From NCBI RefSeq assembly GCF_000737705.1, contig NZ_JPRH01000003.1:548938-612937 (forward strand): a DNA stretch of 64,000 bases. The letters are read 5' to 3'. This document shows, one piece after another, positions 10,182 through 19,143 of the stretch (positions are counted from its first letter, which is position 1; the number at the start of each line of letters is the position of its first letter). This DNA comes from Chryseobacterium soli. Lineage in GTDB: Bacteria; Bacteroidota; Bacteroidia; Flavobacteriales; Weeksellaceae. The translations under genes were made by a program, and so were the position numbers. The notes below the pieces were generated by a model. It was not told where the DNA came from. It worked only from the letters and a program-made list of their open reading frames with translations, and did not search any database.

Positions 10182-10454
10182 ATGTTGAAAAAATTTATTC
10201 ATTTACTATTTCTGCCATGCAGTGAAGCCACACTGCTTATGGAAAAGCAGAATGCAGAAACGATTTCCAAAAAGGAAAACCGGAGGCTTGCCTTGCATCT
10301 GAAAATTTGTAAATGGTGCCGTGCCTATCAGCAGAAACTGAAAATTCTAGATGATATTTTAAAAAGAAAATGTTCTCATAAAAAAGAGAATGAAATTAAT
10401 CCATCTGATATTCAGGAGTTTAAACATGAAGTAGCTAAAAAATTAGATTTATAA
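10182..10454 (+). CDS. Zinc-finger anti-sigma factor (ZAS type), short
   Basis: A 90-residue protein carrying H39-x3-C43-x2-C46 (HLKICKWC), the hallmark of ZAS/zf-HC2 anti-sigma factors, with C13 (PCSEAT) as a candidate fourth zinc ligand. No transmembrane segment follows, so it would act in the cytoplasm like RsrA rather than as a membrane-spanning anti-sigma factor. In RsrA-type proteins thiol oxidation releases zinc and frees the sigma factor; applying that here is inference. It starts 14 nt after the ECF sigma gene, the usual arrangement for a cognate pair. Confidence 0.75.
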   Translation: MLKKFIHLLFLPCSEATLLMEKQNAETISKKENRRLALHLKICKWCRAYQQKLKILDDILKRKCSHKKENEINPSDIQEFKHEVAKKLDL

Positions 10455-10489
10455 GACCTATTTTGTCAGGATTTTGAAATGGCTCCGAC

Positions 10490-10515
10490 TATACTTTTGA
10501 AAATGATAAAGTATA
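10490..10515 (+). promoter_or_regulatory. Inverted repeat overlapping a -7 element upstream of the DUF417 gene
   Basis: Perfect 8-bp arms TATACTTT and AAAGTATA flank a 10-bp centre in the 79-nt gap between the anti-sigma gene and the DUF417 gene. TACTTTTG (10492-10499) inside it matches TAnnTTTG. The nearest TTG (10474-10476) is only 15 bp away, short of the usual spacer. It may be an operator-controlled internal promoter. Confidence 0.4.
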
Positions 10516-10533
10516 ACTCAAAATCTTAAAGAC

Positions 10534-10980
10534 ATGAACGGAACATCCACACCTATCAGAAATCATCCAACCTATGCACTTGGATATTATATTTCGCTGG
10601 CAGGGGCTTCACTTATTTTATTCTGGATAGGAATTTTCAAATTTACTCCCACCGAAGCAGCGGCGATTAAACCTTTAATAGAAAACCATTTTCTTACCTT
10701 TTTCGTATATCAAATAGCGGATGTGCAGACGGTGTCAAATGCTATCGGAGCGATAGAAATTATCATTGCAGCATTACTGATCTTTAGTGTGAAATTTGCA
10801 TTTCTAAGGAAGTATGCCGCCATGGGAATGATAGGTATCTTTCTGGTTACATTAAGTTATTTATTTACAACTCCGGGAATATGGAAAATGGTGGATGGAG
10901 TTCCCGTCACTGATTTCTTTATCATCAAGGATGTGATGTTTTTAGGATTTGGATTAATGATCTATCAAATTGAGAAATAA
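10534..10980 (+). CDS. DUF417 (YkgB/RclC-like) inner-membrane protein
   Basis: A 148-residue protein with four predicted membrane helices and the DUF417 signatures [17 protein letters not shown] (residues about 30-46) and [11 protein letters not shown] near residue 113. In E. coli the DUF417 member RclC (YkgB) belongs to the rclABC operon for reactive chlorine resistance. The downstream MsrAB gene overlaps its stop by one base (TAATG), so co-expression with methionine sulfoxide repair is built in. The biochemical role of the family is unknown. Confidence 0.8.
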   Translation: MNGTSTPIRNHPTYALGYYISLAGASLILFWIGIFKFTPTEAAAIKPLIENHFLTFFVYQIADVQTVSNAIGAIEIIIAALLIFSVKFAFLRKYAAMGMIGIFLVTLSYLFTTPGIWKMVDGVPVTDFFIIKDVMFLGFGLMIYQIEK

Positions 10981-12095
10981 TGGACAATAATAAAAAGAGA
11001 AAAATGAAAAATATATTAATTGTACTCGGTATTATTCTGGGTATCGCAGTATTTGCTGCAAAGGCCGGGTTTTTAAACAACACTAAACCTAAAGAAGAGA
11101 AAAAAGAAAATCAAAAAATTATGGACAATAAGAACGTTAGAGAGATTTATTTTGCAGGCGGATGTTTTTGGGGGACAGAACATTTTTTTCAACAGATTCG
11201 TGGAGTGGTAGGAACTGAAGTAGGGTATGCGAATGGGAATATTAAAAATCCTACCTACGAGCAGGTCGTAAGCCATTCAACAGGTTTTGCCGAAACCGTA
11301 AAAGTAAAATATGATCCTGAGCAGGTAGATGTAAAATTATTGATCGACCTGTATTTCAAAACCATTGATCCTACCAGTGTAAACAAACAAGGAAATGACA
11401 GAGGAGACCAATACAGAACAGGAATTTATTCAACAGATAAAGATACGGAAGCTATCGTAAAAGAAGAAGTGCAGAAATTAGCCAAAAACTACGGAAAACC
11501 GGTAGTGGTAGAAACTATTGCACTGAAAAATTTCTATAAAGCAGAGGATTATCATCAGGATTATCTGGACAAAAATCCTGGCGGTTACTGTCATATTGAA
11601 CCGGGATTGTTTGAAATGGCGAAAAATGCCAACCCGCTTCCTAAAGCAAAGTATCAGAAACAGGACAAAAAAAAATTAAAAAAAGAATTGACTTCAGAAC
11701 AATATAGAGTTACCCAGGAAAACGGAACTGAAATGCCATTCAAAAATGAATACTGGAATGAAACCCGAGAAGGAATTTACGTAGATATTACGACAGGAGA
11801 ACCTCTGTTTGTTTCTACAGATAAATTTGAATCAGGGTGCGGATGGCCAAGTTTTTCTAAACCCATCACCAAAAAACTGATTGATGAAAAACTGGACCGT
11901 TCTGCCGGAATGGATAGAGTAGAGGTCCGCAGTAAAACAGGTGATGCTCATTTGGGACATGTTTTTACAGATGGTCCTGCTGATAAAGGAGGCCTACGTT
12001 ACTGTATCAACAGTGCTTCCCTGAAATTTGTACCGAAAGCAGACATGGAGAAAAAAGGATACGGAGAATATCTTCCGTTATTAGATAAAAAGTAA
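10980..12095 (+). CDS. msrAB: Membrane-anchored bifunctional methionine sulfoxide reductase MsrA-MsrB
   Basis: A 371-residue fusion. An uncleaved N-terminal anchor (about residues 10-31) should place it on the periplasmic side. MsrA covers about residues 54-215: catalytic C62 and E67 in GGCFWGTE, and recycling C204 in GGYCHIEPG. MsrB covers about residues 235-355: catalytic C342 in [10 protein letters not shown]324 and H327 in GDAHLGHVF, and resolving-type C287 in ESGCGWPSF. The zinc-binding CxxC pairs of many MsrBs are absent, so this is the zinc-free MsrB form. It reduces both S- and R-methionine sulfoxide. A second ATG at codon 9 is an alternative start. A terminator follows the stop. Confidence 0.95.
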   Translation: MDNNKKRKMKNILIVLGIILGIAVFAAKAGFLNNTKPKEEKKENQKIMDNKNVREIYFAGGCFWGTEHFFQQIRGVVGTEVGYANGNIKNPTYEQVVSHSTGFAETVKVKYDPEQVDVKLLIDLYFKTIDPTSVNKQGNDRGDQYRTGIYSTDKDTEAIVKEEVQKLAKNYGKPVVVETIALKNFYKAEDYHQDYLDKNPGGYCHIEPGLFEMAKNANPLPKAKYQKQDKKKLKKELTSEQYRVTQENGTEMPFKNEYWNETREGIYVDITTGEPLFVSTDKFESGCGWPSFSKPITKKLIDEKLDRSAGMDRVEVRSKTGDAHLGHVFTDGPADKGGLRYCINSASLKFVPKADMEKKGYGEYLPLLDKK

Positions 12096-12102
12096 ATGAA
12101 AG

Positions 12103-12130
12103 AAGACCGCTGAAAGGCGGTCTTTTTATT
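12103..12130 (+). terminator. Intrinsic terminator of the sigma-MsrAB cluster
   Basis: Stem AAGACCGC/GCGGTCTT (12103-12110, 12117-12124), 6-nt loop, then TTTATTTT. It lies 8 nt past the msrAB stop. Confidence 0.85.
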
Positions 12131-12214
12131 TTGTATTATGTTAGTTTTTTTTGATTTTAATGGCCTCCACAATCTTTTAATTTTTAAATCTTTCAATCCT
12201 TCAATTAAAAACAT

Positions 12215-13060
12215 CTACCAATCTCTCTTTTTAAGAATCCAGTACGAACCAAAAACAAAGATAGCAGACCAAACAATACATGCAATTAAGCTTTCAGTAG
12301 GATACGTAAATTCATATTTTACCCCCATCATTTTAGCCATATCCAATCGCATCATTGGGTTAGGAATAAGGTTAGACATACTATCCAGCGGCAGAAGGTG
12401 AGAGATGAAAAAATCATCTTTCATTACTTTCATTCTTTCAGGCCCTTGAAGTCCTTTCACCTTTTGATAGGTTTCCACTACAGTAAAAATGCTCTCTATG
12501 ACCCAATAGACAAAAAATCCAAGGAAAACGAACATTGATTTTCTTAATAACACAGATAAAAACATCAGGAAACAGAAGAATGTAAAAAGTTTTACAAAAT
12601 AGTTTCCGATAAAAAATACTTCTTTAAAAACCGATTCTGAATCCGTTACCTTAGAATACTGATGGCCAAGGAATAACGTGATTAAAAATACAATCAGGGT
12701 AGAAACTACTGTGAAAATTGTAATAGTTAATAATTTGGAACCGATAAATTCCTTTCTGCTCAATCCGTCAATCGTATTCTGTTTGAACATTCTGTTGGTA
12801 AACTCCTGAGAAATCGAAAATACGATGATCAATCCTAAGAATATCTTCAGCAATGCCACAATCCATGTGGTGAAATTCCAGATCTCAGGGAAATTATAAA
12901 TGCCTTGCTGTTTTAAATTAATGGTACCTCCGAAAACATCCAGATCCACTAATCCGATAAAAAGAAGTGCAATAAGAATCGCAAAATAGAGTATGGTGAA
13001 AACCTTGAATGGTCGGTAATTCAGGTTTTTGTAATATTCAAGTTTTAATAATTTAAGCAT
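12215..13060 (-). CDS. ABC transporter permease (ABC-2 type)
   Basis: A 281-residue integral membrane protein with about six hydrophobic segments. It starts KLLKLEYYKNLNYRPFKVF and contains EFTNRMFKQNTIDGLSRKEF near residue 86, a layout typical of ABC-2 permeases and the gliding/bacitracin-type exporters of Bacteroidota. Its start overlaps the end of the ATPase gene by 8 nt, so the two form one export complex. The substrate cannot be read from the sequence. No clear terminator follows. Confidence 0.85.
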   Translation of the reverse strand: MLKLLKLEYYKNLNYRPFKVFTILYFAILIALLFIGLVDLDVFGGTINLKQQGIYNFPEIWNFTTWIVALLKIFLGLIIVFSISQEFTNRMFKQNTIDGLSRKEFIGSKLLTITIFTVVSTLIVFLITLFLGHQYSKVTDSESVFKEVFFIGNYFVKLFTFFCFLMFLSVLLRKSMFVFLGFFVYWVIESIFTVVETYQKVKGLQGPERMKVMKDDFFISHLLPLDSMSNLIPNPMMRLDMAKMMGVKYEFTYPTESLIACIVWSAIFVFGSYWILKKRDW

Positions 13061-13964
13061 GAGTATTGGTGTTTTTTACAAGTTCAAGGAATTGAGTTTC
13101 AAGAGACAGTTTTTTCTTGTTAAGATGCGAAAGGAAAATCCCTTTTTCAGCAAGCTTTTGGTTAAGTGTAGAAGCTGAGATAGAAGCATCTTCACGGATC
13201 TGTGCTTTGACCAGTTCACCATCCAGTTTTACCGAAGTGAACCATTGCATTTCTTCCAGTGTGCTCAACAGTAGAGTATTGTTGTCTGCTTTTAACTCAA
13301 AATAACCATTGTTAGCCGTCATTTCATCCACTCTTCCGGAATAGATTGCGTTTCCTTCTTTCAATACAATAACGTGGCTGCAGATCTTTTCAATCTCATC
13401 CAGAAGATGGCTGGCAATAATGATGGTAATGCCTTGCAGTGCAATGCTGGAGATGATTTCCCTGATCTGGATGATTCCCTCAGGATCAAGTCCGTTGGTA
13501 GGTTCATCAAGAATCAGTACTTCGGGATTGTTTAGAATAGCAGAGGCAATGGCCAGACGCTGTTTCATTCCTAAAGAAAACGTTTTGAAGCCATCTTTTT
13601 TTCTTTCATACAATCCTACTGTTTTCAAAACTTCATCGATTCTTGCGTATGGAGTACCCTTGATTTCCGCTACAATTTTAAGGTTGGTTTCAGCGCTTAA
13701 ATAAGGATAAAAATTAGGCTGTTCGATAATAGCACCAATTTTTTTCAGCACATCAGGACTTGTTCCTTTCTCTCCAAACCAGTACCAGTCGCCACTTGTA
13801 GGATTTATCGTTGAAAGCAGCATTCCGAATGTTGTAGATTTACCACTTCCATTAGGTCCTAAAAGACCATACACATTGCCCTTTTCTACATCAAAAGAAA
13901 TATTGTTCACCACAGTTCTTTTGAATTTTTTTGTCAGATTTTTTACTGATAAAATTTTTTCCAT
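13053..13964 (-). CDS. ABC transporter ATP-binding protein
   Basis: A 303-residue ATPase with all ABC motifs: Walker A GPNGSGKST (residues 36-44), Q-loop EQPNFYPY, signature SLGMKQRLAIA (the usual LSGGQ is SLGMK, common in the CcmA/DrrA class), Walker B VLILDEPTNGLDP and an H-loop in IIIASHLLDEIEKIC. About 80 extra residues at the C-terminus are typical of DrrA-type exporter ATPases. It pairs with the overlapping permease gene. A role in drug, lantibiotic or lipid export is possible but unproven. Confidence 0.92.
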   Translation of the reverse strand: MEKILSVKNLTKKFKRTVVNNISFDVEKGNVYGLLGPNGSGKSTTFGMLLSTINPTSGDWYWFGEKGTSPDVLKKIGAIIEQPNFYPYLSAETNLKIVAEIKGTPYARIDEVLKTVGLYERKKDGFKTFSLGMKQRLAIASAILNNPEVLILDEPTNGLDPEGIIQIREIISSIALQGITIIIASHLLDEIEKICSHVIVLKEGNAIYSGRVDEMTANNGYFELKADNNTLLLSTLEEMQWFTSVKLDGELVKAQIREDASISASTLNQKLAEKGIFLSHLNKKKLSLETQFLELVKNTNTHA

Positions 13965-14054
13965 GTAATTTGTTTTACATAGTAGTAGTGTATATAATTG
14001 ATGAAATGTTACAAAGATTACAGGATATTTCGATTAATTATAATTTTTAAATAT

Positions 14055-14062
14055 TAAATTTG
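14055..14062 (+). promoter_or_regulatory. -7 element for the AAA+ gene
   Basis: TAAATTTG matches TAnnTTTG, 19 nt before the ATG at 14082. No TTG is seen at the -33 distance. Confidence 0.3.
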
Positions 14063-14081
14063 ATTGAATTAATCATGAGTT

Positions 14082-15437
14082 ATGAAGTTAATTGAATTAG
14101 CAAAAGAGCTTAATGTTTCGGCGGAAGCCATCAAACAATTTATACAGGATTTTGATCTGGATCTGGGATCTTGCATCAGTACCAACTTTGAAATAAAAGA
14201 CGATTTTGAAAAATTTGCCCGTGAAAATATAGACTTTTTAAGGCGCTATGAAAAAGATCTGGACAAGAATAAAACCGTGGAACAGATTGCTGAAACCATC
14301 AACCAGCCCAAAGAAAAAATTGAGCAGGCCATGAAAGACAGCAACCCCAATATCTTTGATAACGGGTTTTTCCGTTCATCCATTTCAAGCTATGGAATTG
14401 ATCATAAATTAGGAGGAAACTATCAATTTGTCTACAATTATTTTGGTCATAAAACAAGCCTGCAGCACCGGGATTTCATAGGATACCGCGATTTGTTTTT
14501 CTATATATCTACCATGTTGGAACCATTCCTGAATCCACAGCAGATCAAAGACTGGGGAATCAATAAACCGGCCGGAATTATCCTGTACGGGCCTCCCGGA
14601 AGCGGTAAGATTTTCTGGGCCAACAAAATTGCGGAAATTATCGGTTACAAATTTAAAGAAGTCAAAAAACATTATATGGGAACGTCATTCGTAGATGGTA
14701 CTCCCACCAATTTCAATGACTTTTTGGTCAGTATGATGAAAGAGAATAAAGTACTCTTGTTCATGGATGATTTTGATGAAATTATGATGCAGCGCAAAGC
14801 TGAAACAGATGTCGCATCCTGTAACCTCGAAACTCAGGAACTGATCCTTCATTATATCGGAAAATTTGAAAAAGAAGAATTACTGATGGTAGGTTCTGCA
14901 AACTCCGTATCAGAAATTGATGAAGAGATACTGTCTCCCGGAAGATTCGATGTCATGATTCCTATTTTTCCGCCCAATGCAGCGGAGCGTTCTGAAATTA
15001 TCCTGTATGCCATGACGAAAGGACTTCAGGAAGATTCACTCCTTTATAAAATTCTTAAAAATAATAAAGCAGATAAAGTCCCTTTCTGGCACGATATCGC
15101 TTCCAAAATGAAGGTTTTCAGCAACACCATGCTGATTGATTTTACACAAAGTCTGAAAAAGCACATCAAAAACCTGTATCAGAGAAATAAAAACGAAAAC
15201 TTAAAGATTGACCAGAAACTGTTGAATGCTGCATTACGAGAAGCCGCCGGAAAACTGACCGAAGAATATCTGAATCAAATTACCCGATTCCTGGCAGATG
15301 CTGTGATCAATAATTTTGATGATTTTCAATTGAGAATTCAGGCATTGAAAAAAGAACTCGAAACGTATAAAGCGGTGGAAGAACCACGAAGAGCCATCGG
15401 GTTTCATCATAATGGAGAGGAGAAAAGTCAGGGCTAA
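14082..15437 (+). CDS. AAA+ family protein with IF2-N-like N-terminus and altered ATPase motifs
   Basis: A 451-residue protein. Residues 1-55 (KLIELAKELNVSAEAIKQF) resemble the IF2_N/HTH-like module of initiation factor 2, and residues 60-90 may repeat it. An FtsH/p97-type AAA+ core follows. Key residues are changed: Walker A is GPPGSGKIF, with Ile177 in place of Thr/Ser; Walker B is LLFMDD, with Asp230 in place of Glu; and the first arginine of the RPGR finger is Ser285 (LSPGRFD, R288 kept). Sensor 1 Asn is retained in VGSANS. The C-terminal 100 residues are helical. It may bind nucleotide without efficient hydrolysis. A FAD oxidoreductase gene follows after 44 nt. Confidence 0.75.
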   Translation: MKLIELAKELNVSAEAIKQFIQDFDLDLGSCISTNFEIKDDFEKFARENIDFLRRYEKDLDKNKTVEQIAETINQPKEKIEQAMKDSNPNIFDNGFFRSSISSYGIDHKLGGNYQFVYNYFGHKTSLQHRDFIGYRDLFFYISTMLEPFLNPQQIKDWGINKPAGIILYGPPGSGKIFWANKIAEIIGYKFKEVKKHYMGTSFVDGTPTNFNDFLVSMMKENKVLLFMDDFDEIMMQRKAETDVASCNLETQELILHYIGKFEKEELLMVGSANSVSEIDEEILSPGRFDVMIPIFPPNAAERSEIILYAMTKGLQEDSLLYKILKNNKADKVPFWHDIASKMKVFSNTMLIDFTQSLKKHIKNLYQRNKNENLKIDQKLLNAALREAAGKLTEEYLNQITRFLADAVINNFDDFQLRIQALKKELETYKAVEEPRRAIGFHHNGEEKSQG

Positions 15438-15481
15438 TACTGAAAATACACATTCATAAGAATACCAATTACACAGTACTC

Positions 15482-16588
15482 ATGAACAGCATCTGGGAGC
15501 TTGAAACATTTTACAGAAAACGAGATGTAATCATTATCGGAAGCGGTTTTACAGGACTTTGGACCGCTATTTCCGTTAAAGAAAAATATCCGGAAAAATC
15601 GGTTTTGATTATTGAAAGAAACTCTGTTCCGCTGGGTGCATCAACAAGAAATGCCGGGTTTGCATGCTTTGGCAGTCTTACAGAAATCATTGCTGATTCT
15701 GAAAAAATGGGTTGGGGAAAAACGCTGAAACTGGTAAAGATGAGGTTCGACGGACTTCAAAAAATTCAACAGTATTTTAACCATTCTGAAATTGATTTTG
15801 AATTATGCAAAGGCTATGAAATTCTTAATAATAACCAGGCTTTAGAGAAGATTAACGAGGTAAATGAAAAATTGAAACATATTACCGGAACCGAAAAAAC
15901 ATATTCTTTACAACAGGAAAAAATTAAAGAATTTGGATTGGAAAAATCTGAATTTTTAATTGAAAATCCTTATGAAGGGAGTCTGCATTCAGGAAAATTT
16001 TTGACGAAACTTTTAGAAAAATGCCAGGAATTAAAAGTTGAATTTCTTTTCGGAATGGAAGTTAAAAAAGTTGTTGAAAACCCTCATGAAATTGAAGTGC
16101 AGCTTTCGGAAGATCTTTCGATTAAATCAGATAGAATTATTCATTGTACAAACGCTTTTAGTTCAAAGTTTTTAAATAACGAAGAGATCATTCCGGCTCG
16201 CGGACAAATTATTGTAACTGAGCCAATAGAAAATATAAAGATAAAAGGAACTTTCCATTATGATGAAGGATTTTATTATTTCAGGAATCTTGGAAACAGA
16301 ATTTTATTGGGTGGAGGAAGAAATCAGGATTTTAAAACAGAAGAAACTACAGATTTTGAGACTACAGAATTTCTGCAGAATCATCTGGAAAATTTCCTCA
16401 GAGAAGTTATTCTTCCCCATCAGAATGTTGAAATTTCCATGAGATGGTCAGGAATTATGGCAATGGGTTCTGAGAAAACGCCCATTGTAAAACAGCTTTC
16501 AGACAGGGAATTCTGTGTGGTAAGACTTTCAGGTATGGGAGTCGCTTTAGCTCCTAAACTTGGTGAAATTGTTGCGGAAATGATGTAA
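15482..16588 (+). CDS. FAD-dependent oxidoreductase (DAO family)
   Basis: A 368-residue flavoenzyme. The dinucleotide-binding site IIGSGFTGLWTAISVKEKYP (residues 18-37) is followed by the IERNSVPLGAST-RNAGFAC segment typical of the D-amino-acid oxidase/glycine oxidase family. The C-terminal SGIMAMGSEKTPIV and RLSGMGVALAPKLGEIVAEM elements complete the FAD cradle. The substrate is probably an amine or amino acid but cannot be specified. It lies 44 nt downstream of the AAA+ gene on the same strand, so co-transcription is likely. Confidence 0.85.
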   Translation: MNSIWELETFYRKRDVIIIGSGFTGLWTAISVKEKYPEKSVLIIERNSVPLGASTRNAGFACFGSLTEIIADSEKMGWGKTLKLVKMRFDGLQKIQQYFNHSEIDFELCKGYEILNNNQALEKINEVNEKLKHITGTEKTYSLQQEKIKEFGLEKSEFLIENPYEGSLHSGKFLTKLLEKCQELKVEFLFGMEVKKVVENPHEIEVQLSEDLSIKSDRIIHCTNAFSSKFLNNEEIIPARGQIIVTEPIENIKIKGTFHYDEGFYYFRNLGNRILLGGGRNQDFKTEETTDFETTEFLQNHLENFLREVILPHQNVEISMRWSGIMAMGSEKTPIVKQLSDREFCVVRLSGMGVALAPKLGEIVAEMM

Positions 16589-16651
16589 TCTAAATTTAAA
16601 GTCCCAATATGTACCATAGTAATTGTGAGCCATCATTAAAAAAGTATATAA

Positions 16652-17131
16652 ATGAAATATTTACCTTTTGAACATATAATTTACACTTCAAACCTATCTA
16701 AACGAGACATCATAAAAAGACTTTCTGACTGTATGGAAACAAAAGGAAATGGTTTTTTTACATTTAATAATAAATCAACAAAAGAATACGAAGGTTTTAT
16801 TGATGATCATCATTTTGAAATCAATAGAATTATAAGGAACAGAAATTCTTTTCTTCCGCAAATAAGTGGATCAATACAAGAAAATAACAATGAAACACAA
16901 ATTGAAGTTAAAATGAAATTGCATGTGTTTGTACTTATTTTCATGGTATTCTGGTGTTTATTTGTATTATTTTTTTTGATAATTGTATTGGTTGCAGTTG
17001 AAAAAATATCTTTTGTTGTATTAATTCCTATAGGTATGCTGCTATTTGCCTATGCATTAACTATGTTCGGGTTCAAAAGCGAAAGCATGCGATCAAAAGA
17101 AGATTTGAAAAAAATATTTGAGGCTAAATAA
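16652..17131 (+). CDS. Two-pass membrane protein of unknown function
   Basis: A 159-residue protein: a soluble N-terminal domain of about 90 residues (possible PH-like or YcxB-like beta fold), then two adjacent hydrophobic segments near residues 92-117 and 121-140, and a short basic tail. No family is recognised with confidence. It has lower GC than the flanking genes and lies alone between the oxidoreductase and prfB. Confidence 0.6.
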   Translation: MKYLPFEHIIYTSNLSKRDIIKRLSDCMETKGNGFFTFNNKSTKEYEGFIDDHHFEINRIIRNRNSFLPQISGSIQENNNETQIEVKMKLHVFVLIFMVFWCLFVLFFLIIVLVAVEKISFVVLIPIGMLLFAYALTMFGFKSESMRSKEDLKKIFEAK

Positions 17132-17202
17132 TATAATTGTACTTATTCCAACTAAGAATCTGTGTAAATTCTTGAAATCTGTGGGAATACAACAAATATC
17201 CG

Positions 17203-17210
17203 TATTTTTG
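17203..17210 (+). promoter_or_regulatory. -7 element for prfB
   Basis: TATTTTTG matches TAnnTTTG, 16 nt before the GTG start of prfB. A TTG at 17172-17174 is 28 bp upstream, longer than the usual spacer. The short leader favours the GTG at 17227 as start. Confidence 0.4.
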
Positions 17211-17226
17211 CAAAAAAGAAACATTC

Positions 17227-18339
17227 GTGATTAACAACGACCATATAAGAGAAGTTCAATCCAGAATTGAAGACCTTCACAAATATCTTCAGATTGATAA
17301 AAAAAAGATAGAAATAGCCAATGATGATGAGAAGACAGCTGCTCCTGAATTTTGGGACAATCCAAAAGGGGCCGAAGTTTTCCTGAAACAACTGCGTTCT
17401 AAAAAAAGATGGGTGGAGGACTATGAAGAAATCCGCTCTCAGTTTGAAGATCTGCAGGTTTTAATGGAATTTGCCAAAGAAGATCCCGATTCTGAAAAAG
17501 AACTGGATGAAGCCTTTCCGCAGCTGGTTGAAAAAATTGAAAACCTGGAATTCAAAAATATGCTTTCCAATGAAGGCGATGAGTTGTCTGCTGTACTGCA
17601 AATCACTGCAGGAGCGGGCGGTACAGAAAGTTGTGACTGGGCAGCCATGCTGATGAGGATGTATACCATGTGGTCTGAAAAGCAAGGCTATAAAATCCGT
17701 GAACTTAACTTCCAGGAAGGAGAGGTTGCCGGTGTGAAAACCGTTACACTGGAAGTTGACGGTGAATATGCCTTTGGATACTTAAAAGGTGAAAATGGAG
17801 TTCACAGACTGGTAAGGATTTCTCCATTTGACAGTAATGCGAAGCGACACACAAGTTTTGTGTCGGTTTATGTATATCCTTTAGTAGACGACACAATTGA
17901 GATCAACATTAATCCCGCAGATATTTCATTTGAAACCATGCGAAGTTCAGGAGCAGGAGGGCAGAACGTTAATAAAGTAGAAACGGCCGTTCGTCTTCGT
18001 CACGCACCTACAGGAATTATTATTGAAAACTCCGAATCCCGTTCACAGCTTCAGAATAAAGAAAAAGCCATGCAGCTTCTTCGTTCCAGATTATACGAAA
18101 TGGAATTGGAAGAACGAATGAGGGCAAGAACAGAAATTGAATCCAATAAAATGAAGATCGAGTGGGGAAGCCAGATCCGAAACTATGTCATGCATCCTTA
18201 TAAACTGATAAAAGATGTACGTTCCGGCCACGAAACTTCAGACGTGGATTCTGTGATGAACGGAAATCTTACACCGTTCCTGAAAGCCTTCTTAATGGCT
18301 GATGGTACCGCGGTTTCAGACGATGATCTCGACCTGTAA
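17227..18339 (+). CDS. prfB: Peptide chain release factor 2
   Basis: A 370-residue class I release factor. The stop-codon anticodon loop carries SPF ([15 protein letters not shown]), which specifies RF2 (UGA/UAA), and the catalytic GGQ lies in [10 protein letters not shown]. Translation starts at GTG; no ATG fits the N-terminus. The site of the autoregulatory +1 frameshift in many RF2 genes (CTT TGA C) here reads CTT CAG in frame, so expression needs no frameshift and lacks that feedback. A short C-terminal extension ([10 protein letters not shown]) is acidic. A -7 element lies close upstream. Confidence 0.97.
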   Translation: MINNDHIREVQSRIEDLHKYLQIDKKKIEIANDDEKTAAPEFWDNPKGAEVFLKQLRSKKRWVEDYEEIRSQFEDLQVLMEFAKEDPDSEKELDEAFPQLVEKIENLEFKNMLSNEGDELSAVLQITAGAGGTESCDWAAMLMRMYTMWSEKQGYKIRELNFQEGEVAGVKTVTLEVDGEYAFGYLKGENGVHRLVRISPFDSNAKRHTSFVSVYVYPLVDDTIEININPADISFETMRSSGAGGQNVNKVETAVRLRHAPTGIIIENSESRSQLQNKEKAMQLLRSRLYEMELEERMRARTEIESNKMKIEWGSQIRNYVMHPYKLIKDVRSGHETSDVDSVMNGNLTPFLKAFLMADGTAVSDDDLDL

Positions 18340-18401
18340 ATATCATGTTTGGATTTTAGTTAAAAACTTATAATTAATTTCCTTTTGAAGTTTATTAAGC
18401 T

Positions 18402-18409
18402 TATTTTTG
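18402..18409 (+). promoter_or_regulatory. -7 element for the DedA gene
   Basis: TATTTTTG matches TAnnTTTG, 16 nt before the ATG at 18426. TTG at 18385-18387 is 14 bp away, shorter than usual. Confidence 0.3.
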
Positions 18410-18425
18410 TTACTTATCAATATAT

Positions 18426-19121
18426 ATGGAAGATTTCAATAGTTGGAAAGATTTATTAAACCCTGAGTTTTATATAAAAATGGGTGGGTTTTGGCTTATT
18501 TTATTTATCATTTTTGCTGAAACAGGTCTGTTTGTAGGATTTTTTTTACCAGGCGATTCATTGCTTTTTGTTTCAGGGATTTATGCAGTAGAAATTATCA
18601 AAGAGACTTTCGGCTCTACCGGGAGCGATTTTTTAGATACAACTATTTTAGCAACAGCAGTAGCCATTGCAGCAATTATTGGTAATGAAATAGGATATTA
18701 TTTTGGCGTAAAAGCCGGGCCGACACTATATAAAAAGCAGGATACCATGCTTTTTAAGAAAAAATATCTTTATCAGGCGCATGATTTCTTTGAAAAACAT
18801 GGTGCTTTAGCGATTATTATGGCAAGATTCTTACCGGTAGTAAGAACTTTTACCCCTATCGTTGCGGGTATTGTTAAAATGGATAAGAGAGAATTTCTGA
18901 GAGATAATGTTATTGGAGCTGTTTTATGGTCATTTATCTTGATTTTTGCAGGTCATTATCTTGATAAATTATTTCTGGACCAGTTCGGAATTAACTTAAA
19001 AGAAAAGCTTGAGTTTATCATTATTATCATTGTGTTAATAACGACGCTTCCTGTTATCATCAAGTTTATGTTTGGTAAAAAACAGGATTTTTCTAAATAT
19101 GAAGACAAAGATCCTGAATAA
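18426..19121 (+). CDS. DedA family membrane protein
   Basis: A 231-residue polytopic protein with the DedA/VTT signatures: ETGLFVGFFLPGDSLLFVSG (re-entrant loop, about residues 36-55), GNEIGYYFGVKAG near residue 88 and RFLPVVRTFTPIVAG near residue 137. DedA proteins are flippases or transporters for undecaprenyl phosphate and phospholipids in several bacteria; which lipid applies here is unknown. It has its own -7 element and a terminator. Confidence 0.92.
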   Translation: MEDFNSWKDLLNPEFYIKMGGFWLILFIIFAETGLFVGFFLPGDSLLFVSGIYAVEIIKETFGSTGSDFLDTTILATAVAIAAIIGNEIGYYFGVKAGPTLYKKQDTMLFKKKYLYQAHDFFEKHGALAIIMARFLPVVRTFTPIVAGIVKMDKREFLRDNVIGAVLWSFILIFAGHYLDKLFLDQFGINLKEKLEFIIIIIVLITTLPVIIKFMFGKKQDFSKYEDKDPE

Positions 19122-19143
19122 GGAAAACTATAGTATAATCTAC

